This document shows, in pieces, positions 1 through 9,839 of a DNA stretch of 64,000 nucleotides. The DNA is from Massilia violaceinigra (lineage in GTDB: Bacteria > Pseudomonadota > Gammaproteobacteria > Burkholderiales > Burkholderiaceae_D): assembly GCF_002752675.1 (NCBI RefSeq), contig NZ_CP024608.1, forward strand, positions 4,960,001 to 5,024,000. Reading direction: 5' to 3'. Within the stretch, counting starts at the first letter, position 1; the number at the start of each line of letters is the position of its first letter. Position numbers and translations under genes: made by a program. Under the pieces are notes generated by a model, which saw only the letters and a program-made list of their open reading frames with translations, did not search any database and was not told the origin of the DNA.

Positions 1-2
1 TC

Positions 3-3000
3 GCGGCCCTGAGCCGGGTGTTCCAGGAGAGTACCCAGGACACGGGCTTCTGCCTGATCGGATCGGCCAAGTCGAACATCGGCCATTGCGAGGCGGCAGC
101 CGGGATCGCCGGGCTGACCAAGGTTCTACTGCAAATGAAGCACAGGCAGATCGTGCCGTCGCTGCATTCGACGCGCCTCAATCCCCATATCGATTTCGCC
201 AGCACGCCGTTCGTGGTCAACCAGACACTCACGGCGTGGGAGCAGCCGGTAGTGGAGGGCAAGCAGGTGGCGCGCATCGCCGGCATTTCGTCGTTCGGTG
301 CCGGCGGCTCGAACGCGCACGTGATCGTCGAGGAGTATGTGCCGGTCGCTTCGGCCACGCAGCCGGATGCGATGATGATTTTCCCTCTCTCGGCACGCAC
401 CGCCGACCAACTGGGCGAAAAAGCACGCGACCTGCTTGAGTTCATGCGCACCAACGGGGGCGCGCTGCCGCTGGCGTCCATTGCCTACACCCTTGGTGCG
501 GGACGCGAAGCGATGGGCCAGCGCTTCGCTGTCGTCGCCGATTCGGCCGCCGCATTGGTCGAGCGGCTGCAAGCGTATGTCGATGGCCGGGCTGCTGTTG
601 TGGACCATTCGTCCATGGCGGCGCTGGCAGACCAGTGGACCAAGGGGATGGATCTCGATTGGGCCGGCTTCCATACCACCCAGCCATCGCTGGTCAGCCT
701 GCCGACGTACCCGTTCGCGCGCCAGCGCCACTGGGTCGAGGTTGCACCGCGCGCGGCGAAACTGCAATCCGCGCTGCATCCGCTGCTGCACGCGAACACC
801 TCGGACTTCAAGCAGCAGAGCTATACATCGACTTTCGAGCATCAGTTGACCCGCGAAACGTGCCTGGACATGGCGCGCGCCGCCATTGCACTGTCAATGC
901 CTGCACGGTCTGCATCGATGACTCTGGAATTGAGCGACGTCGCCTTTGTCCAGCCGCTTGACGCCGGTGGCCTTCCGGTCACCATCGCCTTGTTCGACAA
1001 ACGCGGCGATCAAGTGGCGTTCGAGATTTACAGTGACGATGTCGTGCACTTCCAGGGACGCGCGGCGTGGAGCGATGCACCGGCTGTCCAGATGCCCGCG
1101 CCGGTACGGCTGGTCCAGGTCAGCTTCGACAATCGGCTGCAGGAAAAGCCCAAGCGCAGCATCACCTTGCGCATGCCGGATGCAGCCGTGGCCGACACGC
1201 ACCGCAACGTGGCCAAGCCGCGCATTTCGCTATCGGGAAGCGCGTTCAATGCCCCGGCACCGGCGCGATCCGAATCGCTGGTCAGCCTGTTCGAACTAGG
1301 TGACGGCGTCTTTACGATCCGGGTTGCCGAGAGCAGCCTGTCGCCAGCACTGATCGGCGACCTCCTGGGCGCCATGCGCACCGTTGCGGACGCGCCGACG
1401 GCAAAAGCGCTGACTATCGAAGGCGGCGCCCAATCATTTCTTTCCGGCGGGCTCGCGCAGCATCGGCAAGCCGTCGATGCGGGCTTGTACAAGGCAGTGG
1501 CCGAATTTCCGTATCCGGTCATTGCAGTCGCGCAGGGCGATACAACCGGCGCAGGCTTCCTGCTGGCCGCCGTATGCGACTTTGTGGTGTGCAGCGAGTC
1601 GGCACGCTATGCCTTTGCGCAGCCGGCGGATGGGTTGTATCCATCGGCCGCCGAAGACCTGCTGATCGAACGCTTCGGCCGCGTGCAGGCTAACGATTTC
1701 CTGTACCTGAGCGCTAGCTCCATCGGCGCCGACCTTAAAGCCAAGGGCTGGACCTGCCCAATCGTGCCATCCGATACAGTGGAAGACGTGGCCCGGGCAT
1801 TGGCAGTAAATCTGGCGACGAAGTCGCAGACCGCATTGCGCCTTCTGAAAAAGCACCTTGCACGCGCGAACACCAGCGCTGTTCACGCTCTTCCTGCTGT
1901 CGCCGATGCCTGGTTTGCGCCAGTCACCGCGAAAAATACCGGGCTTGAAGCGCCATCCGACGCCCTGCATCTTGCGTTGCACGGCGACCGTGTACTGATT
2001 GTGACAATCCGCAGTGCCGATGGCCTGCTGGACGGCCTGGCCAAGGTTCTGCAAGCGACAACCTGCCGCTGCGTGGTCCTGACCAGCGAACTGCCACAGT
2101 TTCCTCCGGGAGCGAGCGAGGACGCGATCAGAAGCGTGATCCTGGGCGCGAGCGTGCCGGTGGTTGGAGCTTTGATCGGCGACGCCAATGGTGCCAGCTG
2201 GCTGCTCGCCCAATACTGCGACGCGTGCGTCTACAGCGAGCAGGGTAGCTACGCGGCCCCGCTGCAAAATGCATATCTGCCTGCGCTGGCCTCACTGCGC
2301 TTCGGCGACGACACCGCAAAGCAGTTCCTGATGGCCGGTGCCGCAGCGTCGGGTGCCGAGTTGCGTACGCAGTTTGGTGTTCCTCACGTTGTGCCCGCCG
2401 ATCAGGTACTTGCCGCTGCGCTGAAGATGGCCGAGGCGATAGCTGCATTCCCGGCAGCCGTACTCGGGGTATGGAAGCAGCGCACCGCCGCCTTCCTCGA
2501 CGCTGCGGGCCCGTTCAGCGTTGATGAACGCGACGTGGCTTCGCCCGTAACGGCACTCAGGCTCGCATCGACAGTCATCACGGCAACGGCGCATCCGGAC
2601 GGCGTACTGGAAGTGCGCATGGCGGACCGTGACGCGAAGAACATGTTCTCGGATGCCTTTTCAAGCGGCATGCGCGAAGTATTCGCTCACGTGGAGGCCA
2701 GCGGCGCGTACAAGGTCGTGCTGCTGACTGGCTACGACAACTACTTTTCGTCCGGCGGCACCCAGGATACGCTGCTGGCGATTCACGAAGGCCGGGCCAA
2801 ATTTACCGACAATCTGGTGTTCCAGCTTCCATTGCTGTGCACCGTACCGGTCATCGCCGCGATGCAGGGCCACGGCATCGGCGCCGGCTGGGCAATGGGT
2901 ATGTACGCAGACTTTGCGCTTTTCAGTGACGAAAGCCGCTACGTCAGCCCCTACATGGGCTACGGCTTCACGCCCGGCGCCGGGTCCACGCAGATGTTCC

Positions 3001-4988
3001 CGGCCAAAATCGGCTACGACCTGGCCCGTGAAACCTTGCTGACCGCCCGCGAATTCGCAGGTGGGGAGCTCAAGGAACGCGGTATGCGCAACCCGGCGCT
3101 GGCACGCGAGCAGGTGCTGCCTGCGGCACTGGCAATGGCGCATCGCATCGCGCAAAGTCCACGCTCGCTTCTGGTGGCGGTCAAACGCTACTGGTCCGAA
3201 GCGCAGCAAGTCTCGCTGGCGGATACGCTTTCGCGCGAACTGGCGATGCACGAACTGACGTTTGTCGGCCAGGCAGACACGCTGGCGCGCATCCAAAGCC
3301 GCTTCGGCACCGATACGCCGGCACAGCGCACCACTGCGGCAGCGGCACCGGCCGGCGCGGCGGACATTGCCGCTGTCACCGCCAATCTCAAGACCATGCT
3401 GGCGCACGAACTGCGCATGCAGGAGCACGAGATATCGGAGGACGAACAGTTCGTCGACCTTGGCTTAGATTCGATCACCGGCGTGACATGGATCCGCAGA
3501 ATCAACGACACCTACGGTACCGCGATTGAGGCGATCAAGGTTTACAGCTATCCGACGCTGGCGGCACTGAGCGGTTTTGTGGCCGAGGAAGCCGGCCTTG
3601 CGGGCACGGTAGTTGCAGTTCCAGAGCAAGCCGCAGTCACGGCACCGGCCGCGCTCACGTCGTGGCGCCAGCCAGGCCTTGCGAAGGCGGCCGATGTTCC
3701 AATCGTCCGGAACACGCAGTCAATCGCCATCATCGGCATGGCCGGCCAGTTCGCCAAATCGAACAATCTGGAAGAGTACTGGCAGAACATCGCGCAGGGC
3801 AGGGACTGCATCGACGAAATTCCGAAACACCGCTACGATATCGACCAGTACTTCCAGGCCGGCGACGCCAAACCGGGCAAGACCTACAGCCGCTGGATGG
3901 GCGCTCTCAGCGAATTCGACCTCTTCGACGCGGCGTTCTTCAACATTTCCCCGCGCGAGGCCAAAAGCATGGACCCGCAGCAGCGGATGTTCCTGCAAAC
4001 CTGCTGGCACACCATCGAGCATGCCGGCTACAACCCGAAATCGCTCGGCGGCAGCAAGTGCGGCGTGTTCGCCGGATGCTACGCGGGCGATTACCACCAG
4101 CTGTCGACCCGCGAAAGGCTCAGCGGCCAGGGATTCACGGGGGCGTCGCCATCGATCCTCCCCGCACGCATCTCCTACTTGCTGGACCTGCACGGACCTA
4201 GCCTGCCAATCGACACCGCTTGCTCGTCGTCGCTGGTGGCGGTCGCCACTGCCTGCGACAGCCTGGTTTCCGGCGGCAGCGACATTGCGCTTGCCGGTGG
4301 CGTGAACGTCATGGCCGGCCCGTCGATGCAGATCATGACGTCCCAGGTCGGCATGCTGTCGCCGCAGGGCCGTTGCTTCACCTTTGACGAACGCGCCAAC
4401 GGTATCGCCAACGGCGAAGGCGTCGGTGTCGTGATGCTCAAACGCTTGGCCGATGCGGAGCGCGACGGCGACTGTATCTACGGCGTGATCGAAGGGTGGG
4501 GCGTCAACCAGGACGGCAAGACCAATGGCATCACCGCGCCAAACGCCGATTCGCAGACGCGATTGCAGAACGATGTCTACACCAAGTTCGGTATCGATCC
4601 GGTCGGCATTGGGCTGATCGAGGCGCACGGCACCGGCACGCCGCTGGGCGATCCGATCGAAGTAGCGGGGCTCAAGGCGTCGTTCGCCAGATTCACCACC
4701 AACAAAGACTACTGCGCACTGGGCTCGGTGAAGAGCAATGTCGGCCACTGCCTGACCGCTGCCGGCGTCTCGGGCCTGCTCAAGGTACTGCTCGCGCTCA
4801 AGCACGAGAAGCTGCCGCCGACGATCAATTTCAGCAAATTGAACAAACATATCTCGCTGAAGGACTCGCCATTCTTCGTCAACGACCAGCTGCGTGAGTG
4901 GAAGCGCAACGGCAGCGAACCACGGCGGGCCGCAATCAATTCGTTCGGCTTCAGCGGAACCAACGCGCACGTGGTGGTCGCGGAATAC
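3..4988 (+). repeat. duplicated module block, copy 1
   Basis: This stretch (KS end, truncated DH, three ECH domains, beta-branching ACP, following KS) has the same domain order and closely matching protein motifs as 12640-17905. The DNA is nearly identical in short blocks, for example the KS segment at 48-90 against 12643-12685. Copy 2 has one extra ACP. Confidence 0.75.
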
Positions 4989-7900
4989 GTGGCCGCGCGC
5001 CAGAGCGGCGCGATCAGCACGCCTGTCATCGTGCCGCTGTCGGCTCGCATACCGGAGCAGTTGCAGCGCAAGGCTGCCGAACTGCTGGCGTTTATCCGTT
5101 CCCAGGGCGCTGCTAACCTGGATCTTGTCAGCCTTGCGTACACATTGCAAGTGGGCCGGGAAGAGAGTAATGAACGTGCCGCTGTCGTTGTCGGCACCGT
5201 CGACGAGCTTGAAAAGGCGCTCGCCGCGTTCGATGGCGCGCAGGTCTATCGCGGCCAAGTAAGCGGGAACAAGGACACGCTGATGGCAATGAGTGCGGAC
5301 AGCGACTTCCAGACCATGATCGGCAAGTGGATCGCCAAGAAGGAATTGCCTCGTCTGGCGGAGCTGTGGGTCAAGGGCATGGCGCTCGACTGGACCGGTT
5401 TCCACCAAACCCCGCCACGGCGCATGGGATTGCCCGGATATCCGTTTGCCAAGGAGCGTTTCTGGATCGACGCAGTGGATGAAGCGCCTGTCGCTACGTC
5501 GATAGTGGCCCCTGTCATCGCGCCGCCGGCGCCCGTCGTTCAAGTGCGCGAGGTATCCATTCCGGCCGAACAGGTGCGCCAGCAGCTCAAAACGAGTCTG
5601 GCGGAAGCCTTGTTCATGACCCCATCCGATGTGGATGTGCGCAAGTCGTTCACCGATCTGGGGCTCGACTCGATAATCGGTGTCGAATGGATGAAGGCGG
5701 TTAACAAGCAGTTTGGCACGGCGCTATCGGCGACACGCGTCTACGATTATCCGAGCGTGACCGAGCTGGCCGATTTTCTCCAGACGCAGCTCGGCGCGGC
5801 AGAACCGCTAGTAGTGCCGGCGATAGCGCCAGTCCCGCGTGACGGACTGCAGCAGCAGTTGAAGATCAGCCTCGCGGAAGCGTTGTTCATGCAGCCGTCC
5901 GATATAGATGTCGACAAGCCGTTCACCGAACTCGGTCTCGATTCGATCATCGGCGTCGAGTGGGTCAAGAACATCAACAAACAGTACGGCACGAACATCG
6001 GTGCGACGCGGGTTTACGATTACCCGAGCGTCAAGGAGCTGGCCGCCTTCCTCGGCGGAGAAATGACTGTCGTCGCTCCGGTGGTGGCTGTTCCTGTGAT
6101 CGCGGCGCCGCCCGTTCGCGTTGCCGGGCCAGCGACAATCCGCTTTGAACCCAAGTTCGCCCGGCGATTCAAGGACCTGTACTTCTACTGCGGCGATGGC
6201 GAGGGCGATTTCGCCGCGGATGGCGAGTTTGCAGTGCGCCTGGTGATTGACCCGGCGACCAACGTGTCGCTCAAAGAGCATGTCGTCTTCGGCGCGCACC
6301 TGCTGCCGACGGATGCCTATCTCGAAATCGTTCTGGCAGCCTGCAAAACCTACTTCGCCTGCACCGATGTCACACTGAAGAACCTCGTCATTGTTAATCC
6401 GATGGTGGGCGCGCAGGGGAGAAAAAACCACATCAAGGTCGTATTCCGGCGCGCTGGCGACGAGTTGCAGTTCTTCGTCAAGTCGAGCACCTCACCTGAC
6501 TTCGGCAACGACAAGTTGCATATGCAGGGCTTCATCGCGATTGCGTCCGCACCTCTGGCAAGCCGCTTCGACGATGGATTCGCAGTCGAAAAGACGCTCG
6601 ATCATGGCGACATCGCGACCAATGCCGGAACTTACTACGCTCCGCTGCAATCGCTGCGTTTCGGCGCGTCGGCAGCGCTGGGGCTGATCAAGGTCGCACG
6701 TCACGATTTTGCGTTCACGGCGAATCCGTTCGCCTTGTACGGCGCCCTGTGCACCGTGATCAACTACGGTGCGCACCTTGCCGCTCAACGCTTCGGCGCA
6801 AGCGACGACCAGTTCCTTCCGTACCGGATCGGTCAAATCGCGGTGCACGGCCCGCTCGATGGGCTTGACTACCGCTGCTATGCGGAGGTGCGCAATATCG
6901 AGCGCGATGCGTTTGAATTCTATGTGGAGATGGTCGACGGCGCCGGTAAGGCGGTTGTCGTCATCGATGCGATCAGCTTGCGCCGAGTAGCGCGCAAGGC
7001 TATCGAACAGCAAACCACCGTGTCGCTACCGCCGGCAGTTGTCGGCATGGCCGAAGAGAAGGTCGCCATCATCGGCATGTCGTGCCGTTATCCGATGAGC
7101 GAGAACGTCGAAGCGCTGTGGGAGAACATCAAATCCGGTACGCATTGCGTCACCGAGGTGCCCGCGGAGCGTTGGAGCGCCTATCCGGACTGGTACAACC
7201 CGGACCCGCGCCATCCGCACACCTCGTATTCGAAGTGGGGCGGCTTCCTGGACAATATCGACACCTTCGACTCGCTGTTTTTCGGTATTTCGCCAGCAGA
7301 GGCGGAATTGATCGATCCGCAGCAGCGCATCTTCCTGGAAGAATGCTGGAAAACGATCGAGAGCGCAGGCTACGCGCCAGGCTCGTTGTCCAACAAGGTC
7401 TGCGGCGTCTATGTGGGTTGCTCCACTGGCGACTACGCAAGGGTGCTGGCCGACGATGGCCAGGATACGGCAGGCGCCGCGTTCATGGGCACCTCCAACG
7501 CGATCCTCGCCGCACGCATTTCCTATCACCTAAACCTGAAGGGTCCGGCCCTGGCGCTCGACACGGCCTGTTCGTCGTCGCTGGTGGCGGTGCACCTGGC
7601 CTGCGCCAGTATCCGCAGCGGCGAAACCCAGCTCGCGCTGGCGGGCGGCGTCAACGTGCTTGCAACGCCGCTTGGCCACATACTGACCTCGCAAGTAGGC
7701 ATGCCATCACGCGACGGCCGCTGCGCCGCGTTCGACGCATCGGCCAACGGCATCGTATTCTCGGAAGGCTGCGGGGTCGTGCTGCTCAAGGCCTTGTCCG
7801 AAGCGCAGCGTGATAACGATAACATTCTCGGCGTGATCCAGGGTTCCGGTACCAACCAGGATGGCAAGACCAACGGCATCACCGCGCCGAGCTCCCGGGC

Positions 7901-9839
7901 CCAGGAACAGCTGCTGCGCCAGATCTACAGCCGGTTCGACATCGATCCGAAGCGCATCAGCTATGTCGAGGCGCATGGCACAGCCACAGCGCTGGGCGAC
8001 CCGATCGAGGTCAATGCCCTGGCATCGGTGTTCGGCAAACCGGCGGGCGACGTGCGCTACTGCGCACTCGGCTCGGTCAAGAGTAATATCGGCCACGCCG
8101 GCTTTGCCGCTGGCGTGGCGGGTATCGTCAAGGTCCTGCTGTGCATCAAACATCGCAAGCTGGTGCCGTCGCTTCATTACAGCCAGCCGAATCCGCACAT
8201 CGAATTCGACAGGTCGCCTTTCTACGTCAATACCGAGTACCGCGACTGGATCAGCGATTCTCCGCGCATGGCAACGGTGAGTTCCTTCGGCTTCAGCGGC
8301 ACCAATGCCCATGTGGTGATCGAGGAGCACATGGCGTCGTCGCCGTCGGCCCATCGCACGCAAACGCCGGAGAACAAGGTGCTGGTGCCACTGTCGGCCA
8401 AGGCAACCGAGCAATTGCAGCAAAAAGTGCGCGATCTGCTGACATTCATCAGTCACCAGGAACAAACGGTCGATCTGGCCAGCCTGGCCTACACCTTGCA
8501 GGCCGGCCGCGATGAAATGGACCACCGCTTGGTGCTGGTCGTCGACTCGGTCGCGCAACTGGCCGGGAAGCTCCAGGCAGTGTTGGATGGGGAACGCCAG
8601 ATCGCCGACGTGTATCGCGGCCAGGCATCGCAGGGCGACGAAACTTTGTCCGCCTTCGCCGCCGATCCGGAGATGCGCACCGTGATCGAGAGCTGGATCA
8701 CGCGCAAGAATCTGTCCAAGGTCGCGGACCTGTGGGTCAAGGGCTTTGAACTGGACTGGCACAAGCTGCACACCAACGCCACCCCGCGTCGCATGACGCT
8801 TCCGACCTACCCATTTGCCAAAGAGCGCTGCTGGGTTGATGGAACCGGGTCGCGCAAGAGCGCCGCACCGGCCAGCGCGGTGGCTGTGCTGCATCCGCTC
8901 CTGCATCGCAATACGTCGGACCTGAACCAGCAAAGCTACACCAGCACCTTTAATAGCGACGAATTCTTCCTGGCCGATCATCGGGTCGGCGGCCAGCCGC
9001 TGCTGCCGGCGGTAGCCTACCTGGAGATGGCGCGTGCGGCCCTGATGGATGCGATGCCTGCGGAAAAAGCAGTCGGCCAACTCGAACTGCGCCACGTGGC
9101 ATGGGCACAGCCGATCATCGTCACCGAGCCAAAAAGCGTAACGATTGCCGTGTTCTCCGATCACGGCGAGCAGGTCGCCTTTGAAGTCTACAGCGAGGCC
9201 GGTGACGGCTACGAGGAAGTGCTGCATTGCCAGGGCAGCTACGCAATGGGCGAGCAGGGCGCCGTGCAGCCGCTCGACTTGCAGCGCTTGCGTGCACAAA
9301 TGACAGGCGCCAGCGTGCAGGCGGGAGCGCTGTACCCGGCCTTTGCCGGCATGGGCCTCGATTATGGGCCGGCGTTCCGCGGCATCGTGGCGGTCCATCA
9401 GGGCGACAACGAGCTCCTGGTCGAACTGCGTTTGCCGCAGGCCGCGCGCCGTGACGAGAACTACATCCTCCATCCAAGCATGATGGACAGCGCGCTGCAA
9501 GGGTCGATCACGTTGATCGACACATTCCTTAAAGCGTCCGGCAAGGTCGCGCTGCCGTTCGCGCTCGAATCGCTTCGCATCGTATCGCCGTGCGTGGAGA
9601 CGATGGTGGCCTGGGTGCGGTACCCGGCGGGCGGGCAGGGTGCATCAGCAGGCCTGGTCAAGGTCGATATCGACCTGTGCGACCTGGCCGGCGAGATCTG
9701 CGTGCAGATGCGGGGCTTTTCCTCACGCCCCATGGAGAGCGCCGTCTCCTTCGATGAAGCGCATTACCAATCGATTTTGGCTGACATTGTCAGCAACAAG
9801 ATCTCCGTTGACGAAGCTGTGGAGTTAGGGAACCTATGA
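3..9839 (+). CDS. trans-AT polyketide synthase PKS-1 (5' partial)
   Basis: Multimodular trans-AT PKS cut by the left edge; the reading frame is open from base 3. Residues are counted from the GTG codon at base 18. Order: KS C-terminal part (1-107; KSNIGH, NAHVIVEEY); truncated DH (about 253-343) without HxxxGxxxxP; three ECH-like domains (421-615, 650-828, 852-1100), the last canonical (GYDNYFSSGG, MQGHGIGAGW); ACP (Ser1152, Trp1158); full KS (1235-1657, Cys1402, EAHGTGT, KSNVGH); two ACPs (Ser1885 and Ser1976, each with Trp at +6); DH-like double hotdog (2037-2325; HVVFGAHLLP at 2088, but Tyr in place of the DxxxQ Asp); KS (2348-2773, Cys2518); active-looking DH (2957-3240; His2988, DSALQ Asp3157). 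There is no AT. The C-terminus (SILADIVSNKISVDEAVEL) looks like a docking segment. The KR and ACP of the last module are on the next protein, whose ATG overlaps this stop (ATGA). It probably builds a chain with two beta-branches. Confidence 0.95.
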   Translation, partial: AALSRVFQESTQDTGFCLIGSAKSNIGHCEAAAGIAGLTKVLLQMKHRQIVPSLHSTRLNPHIDFASTPFVVNQTLTAWEQPVVEGKQVARIAGISSFGAGGSNAHVIVEEYVPVASATQPDAMMIFPLSARTADQLGEKARDLLEFMRTNGGALPLASIAYTLGAGREAMGQRFAVVADSAAALVERLQAYVDGRAAVVDHSSMAALADQWTKGMDLDWAGFHTTQPSLVSLPTYPFARQRHWVEVAPRAAKLQSALHPLLHANTSDFKQQSYTSTFEHQLTRETCLDMARAAIALSMPARSASMTLELSDVAFVQPLDAGGLPVTIALFDKRGDQVAFEIYSDDVVHFQGRAAWSDAPAVQMPAPVRLVQVSFDNRLQEKPKRSITLRMPDAAVADTHRNVAKPRISLSGSAFNAPAPARSESLVSLFELGDGVFTIRVAESSLSPALIGDLLGAMRTVADAPTAKALTIEGGAQSFLSGGLAQHRQAVDAGLYKAVAEFPYPVIAVAQGDTTGAGFLLAAVCDFVVCSESARYAFAQPADGLYPSAAEDLLIERFGRVQANDFLYLSASSIGADLKAKGWTCPIVPSDTVEDVARALAVNLATKSQTALRLLKKHLARANTSAVHALPAVADAWFAPVTAKNTGLEAPSDALHLALHGDRVLIVTIRSADGLLDGLAKVLQATTCRCVVLTSELPQFPPGASEDAIRSVILGASVPVVGALIGDANGASWLLAQYCDACVYSEQGSYAAPLQNAYLPALASLRFGDDTAKQFLMAGAAASGAELRTQFGVPHVVPADQVLAAALKMAEAIAAFPAAVLGVWKQRTAAFLDAAGPFSVDERDVASPVTALRLASTVITATAHPDGVLEVRMADRDAKNMFSDAFSSGMREVFAHVEASGAYKVVLLTGYDNYFSSGGTQDTLLAIHEGRAKFTDNLVFQLPLLCTVPVIAAMQGHGIGAGWAMGMYADFALFSDESRYVSPYMGYGFTPGAGSTQMFPAKIGYDLARETLLTAREFAGGELKERGMRNPALAREQVLPAALAMAHRIAQSPRSLLVAVKRYWSEAQQVSLADTLSRELAMHELTFVGQADTLARIQSRFGTDTPAQRTTAAAAPAGAADIAAVTANLKTMLAHELRMQEHEISEDEQFVDLGLDSITGVTWIRRINDTYGTAIEAIKVYSYPTLAALSGFVAEEAGLAGTVVAVPEQAAVTAPAALTSWRQPGLAKAADVPIVRNTQSIAIIGMAGQFAKSNNLEEYWQNIAQGRDCIDEIPKHRYDIDQYFQAGDAKPGKTYSRWMGALSEFDLFDAAFFNISPREAKSMDPQQRMFLQTCWHTIEHAGYNPKSLGGSKCGVFAGCYAGDYHQLSTRERLSGQGFTGASPSILPARISYLLDLHGPSLPIDTACSSSLVAVATACDSLVSGGSDIALAGGVNVMAGPSMQIMTSQVGMLSPQGRCFTFDERANGIANGEGVGVVMLKRLADAERDGDCIYGVIEGWGVNQDGKTNGITAPNADSQTRLQNDVYTKFGIDPVGIGLIEAHGTGTPLGDPIEVAGLKASFARFTTNKDYCALGSVKSNVGHCLTAAGVSGLLKVLLALKHEKLPPTINFSKLNKHISLKDSPFFVNDQLREWKRNGSEPRRAAINSFGFSGTNAHVVVAEYVAARQSGAISTPVIVPLSARIPEQLQRKAAELLAFIRSQGAANLDLVSLAYTLQVGREESNERAAVVVGTVDELEKALAAFDGAQVYRGQVSGNKDTLMAMSADSDFQTMIGKWIAKKELPRLAELWVKGMALDWTGFHQTPPRRMGLPGYPFAKERFWIDAVDEAPVATSIVAPVIAPPAPVVQVREVSIPAEQVRQQLKTSLAEALFMTPSDVDVRKSFTDLGLDSIIGVEWMKAVNKQFGTALSATRVYDYPSVTELADFLQTQLGAAEPLVVPAIAPVPRDGLQQQLKISLAEALFMQPSDIDVDKPFTELGLDSIIGVEWVKNINKQYGTNIGATRVYDYPSVKELAAFLGGEMTVVAPVVAVPVIAAPPVRVAGPATIRFEPKFARRFKDLYFYCGDGEGDFAADGEFAVRLVIDPATNVSLKEHVVFGAHLLPTDAYLEIVLAACKTYFACTDVTLKNLVIVNPMVGAQGRKNHIKVVFRRAGDELQFFVKSSTSPDFGNDKLHMQGFIAIASAPLASRFDDGFAVEKTLDHGDIATNAGTYYAPLQSLRFGASAALGLIKVARHDFAFTANPFALYGALCTVINYGAHLAAQRFGASDDQFLPYRIGQIAVHGPLDGLDYRCYAEVRNIERDAFEFYVEMVDGAGKAVVVIDAISLRRVARKAIEQQTTVSLPPAVVGMAEEKVAIIGMSCRYPMSENVEALWENIKSGTHCVTEVPAERWSAYPDWYNPDPRHPHTSYSKWGGFLDNIDTFDSLFFGISPAEAELIDPQQRIFLEECWKTIESAGYAPGSLSNKVCGVYVGCSTGDYARVLADDGQDTAGAAFMGTSNAILAARISYHLNLKGPALALDTACSSSLVAVHLACASIRSGETQLALAGGVNVLATPLGHILTSQVGMPSRDGRCAAFDASANGIVFSEGCGVVLLKALSEAQRDNDNILGVIQGSGTNQDGKTNGITAPSSRAQEQLLRQIYSRFDIDPKRISYVEAHGTATALGDPIEVNALASVFGKPAGDVRYCALGSVKSNIGHAGFAAGVAGIVKVLLCIKHRKLVPSLHYSQPNPHIEFDRSPFYVNTEYRDWISDSPRMATVSSFGFSGTNAHVVIEEHMASSPSAHRTQTPENKVLVPLSAKATEQLQQKVRDLLTFISHQEQTVDLASLAYTLQAGRDEMDHRLVLVVDSVAQLAGKLQAVLDGERQIADVYRGQASQGDETLSAFAADPEMRTVIESWITRKNLSKVADLWVKGFELDWHKLHTNATPRRMTLPTYPFAKERCWVDGTGSRKSAAPASAVAVLHPLLHRNTSDLNQQSYTSTFNSDEFFLADHRVGGQPLLPAVAYLEMARAALMDAMPAEKAVGQLELRHVAWAQPIIVTEPKSVTIAVFSDHGEQVAFEVYSEAGDGYEEVLHCQGSYAMGEQGAVQPLDLQRLRAQMTGASVQAGALYPAFAGMGLDYGPAFRGIVAVHQGDNELLVELRLPQAARRDENYILHPSMMDSALQGSITLIDTFLKASGKVALPFALESLRIVSPCVETMVAWVRYPAGGQGASAGLVKVDIDLCDLAGEICVQMRGFSSRPMESAVSFDEAHYQSILADIVSNKISVDEAVELGNL
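5564..6060 (+). repeat. tandem ACP duplication in PKS-1
   Basis: Two adjacent ACP coding units about 273 nt apart share motifs such as SLAEALFM, DSIIGVEW and RVYDYPSV. This points to a recent in-frame duplication. Both carry the Trp at Ser+6. Confidence 0.85.

Noticed and set aside
3720..5543. Long minus-strand open frame (about 600 codons) opposite PKS-1
   Set aside because: It lies antisense to a KS with perfect catalytic motifs. GC-rich codon bias keeps the opposite frame open; its translation has no recognisable domain.
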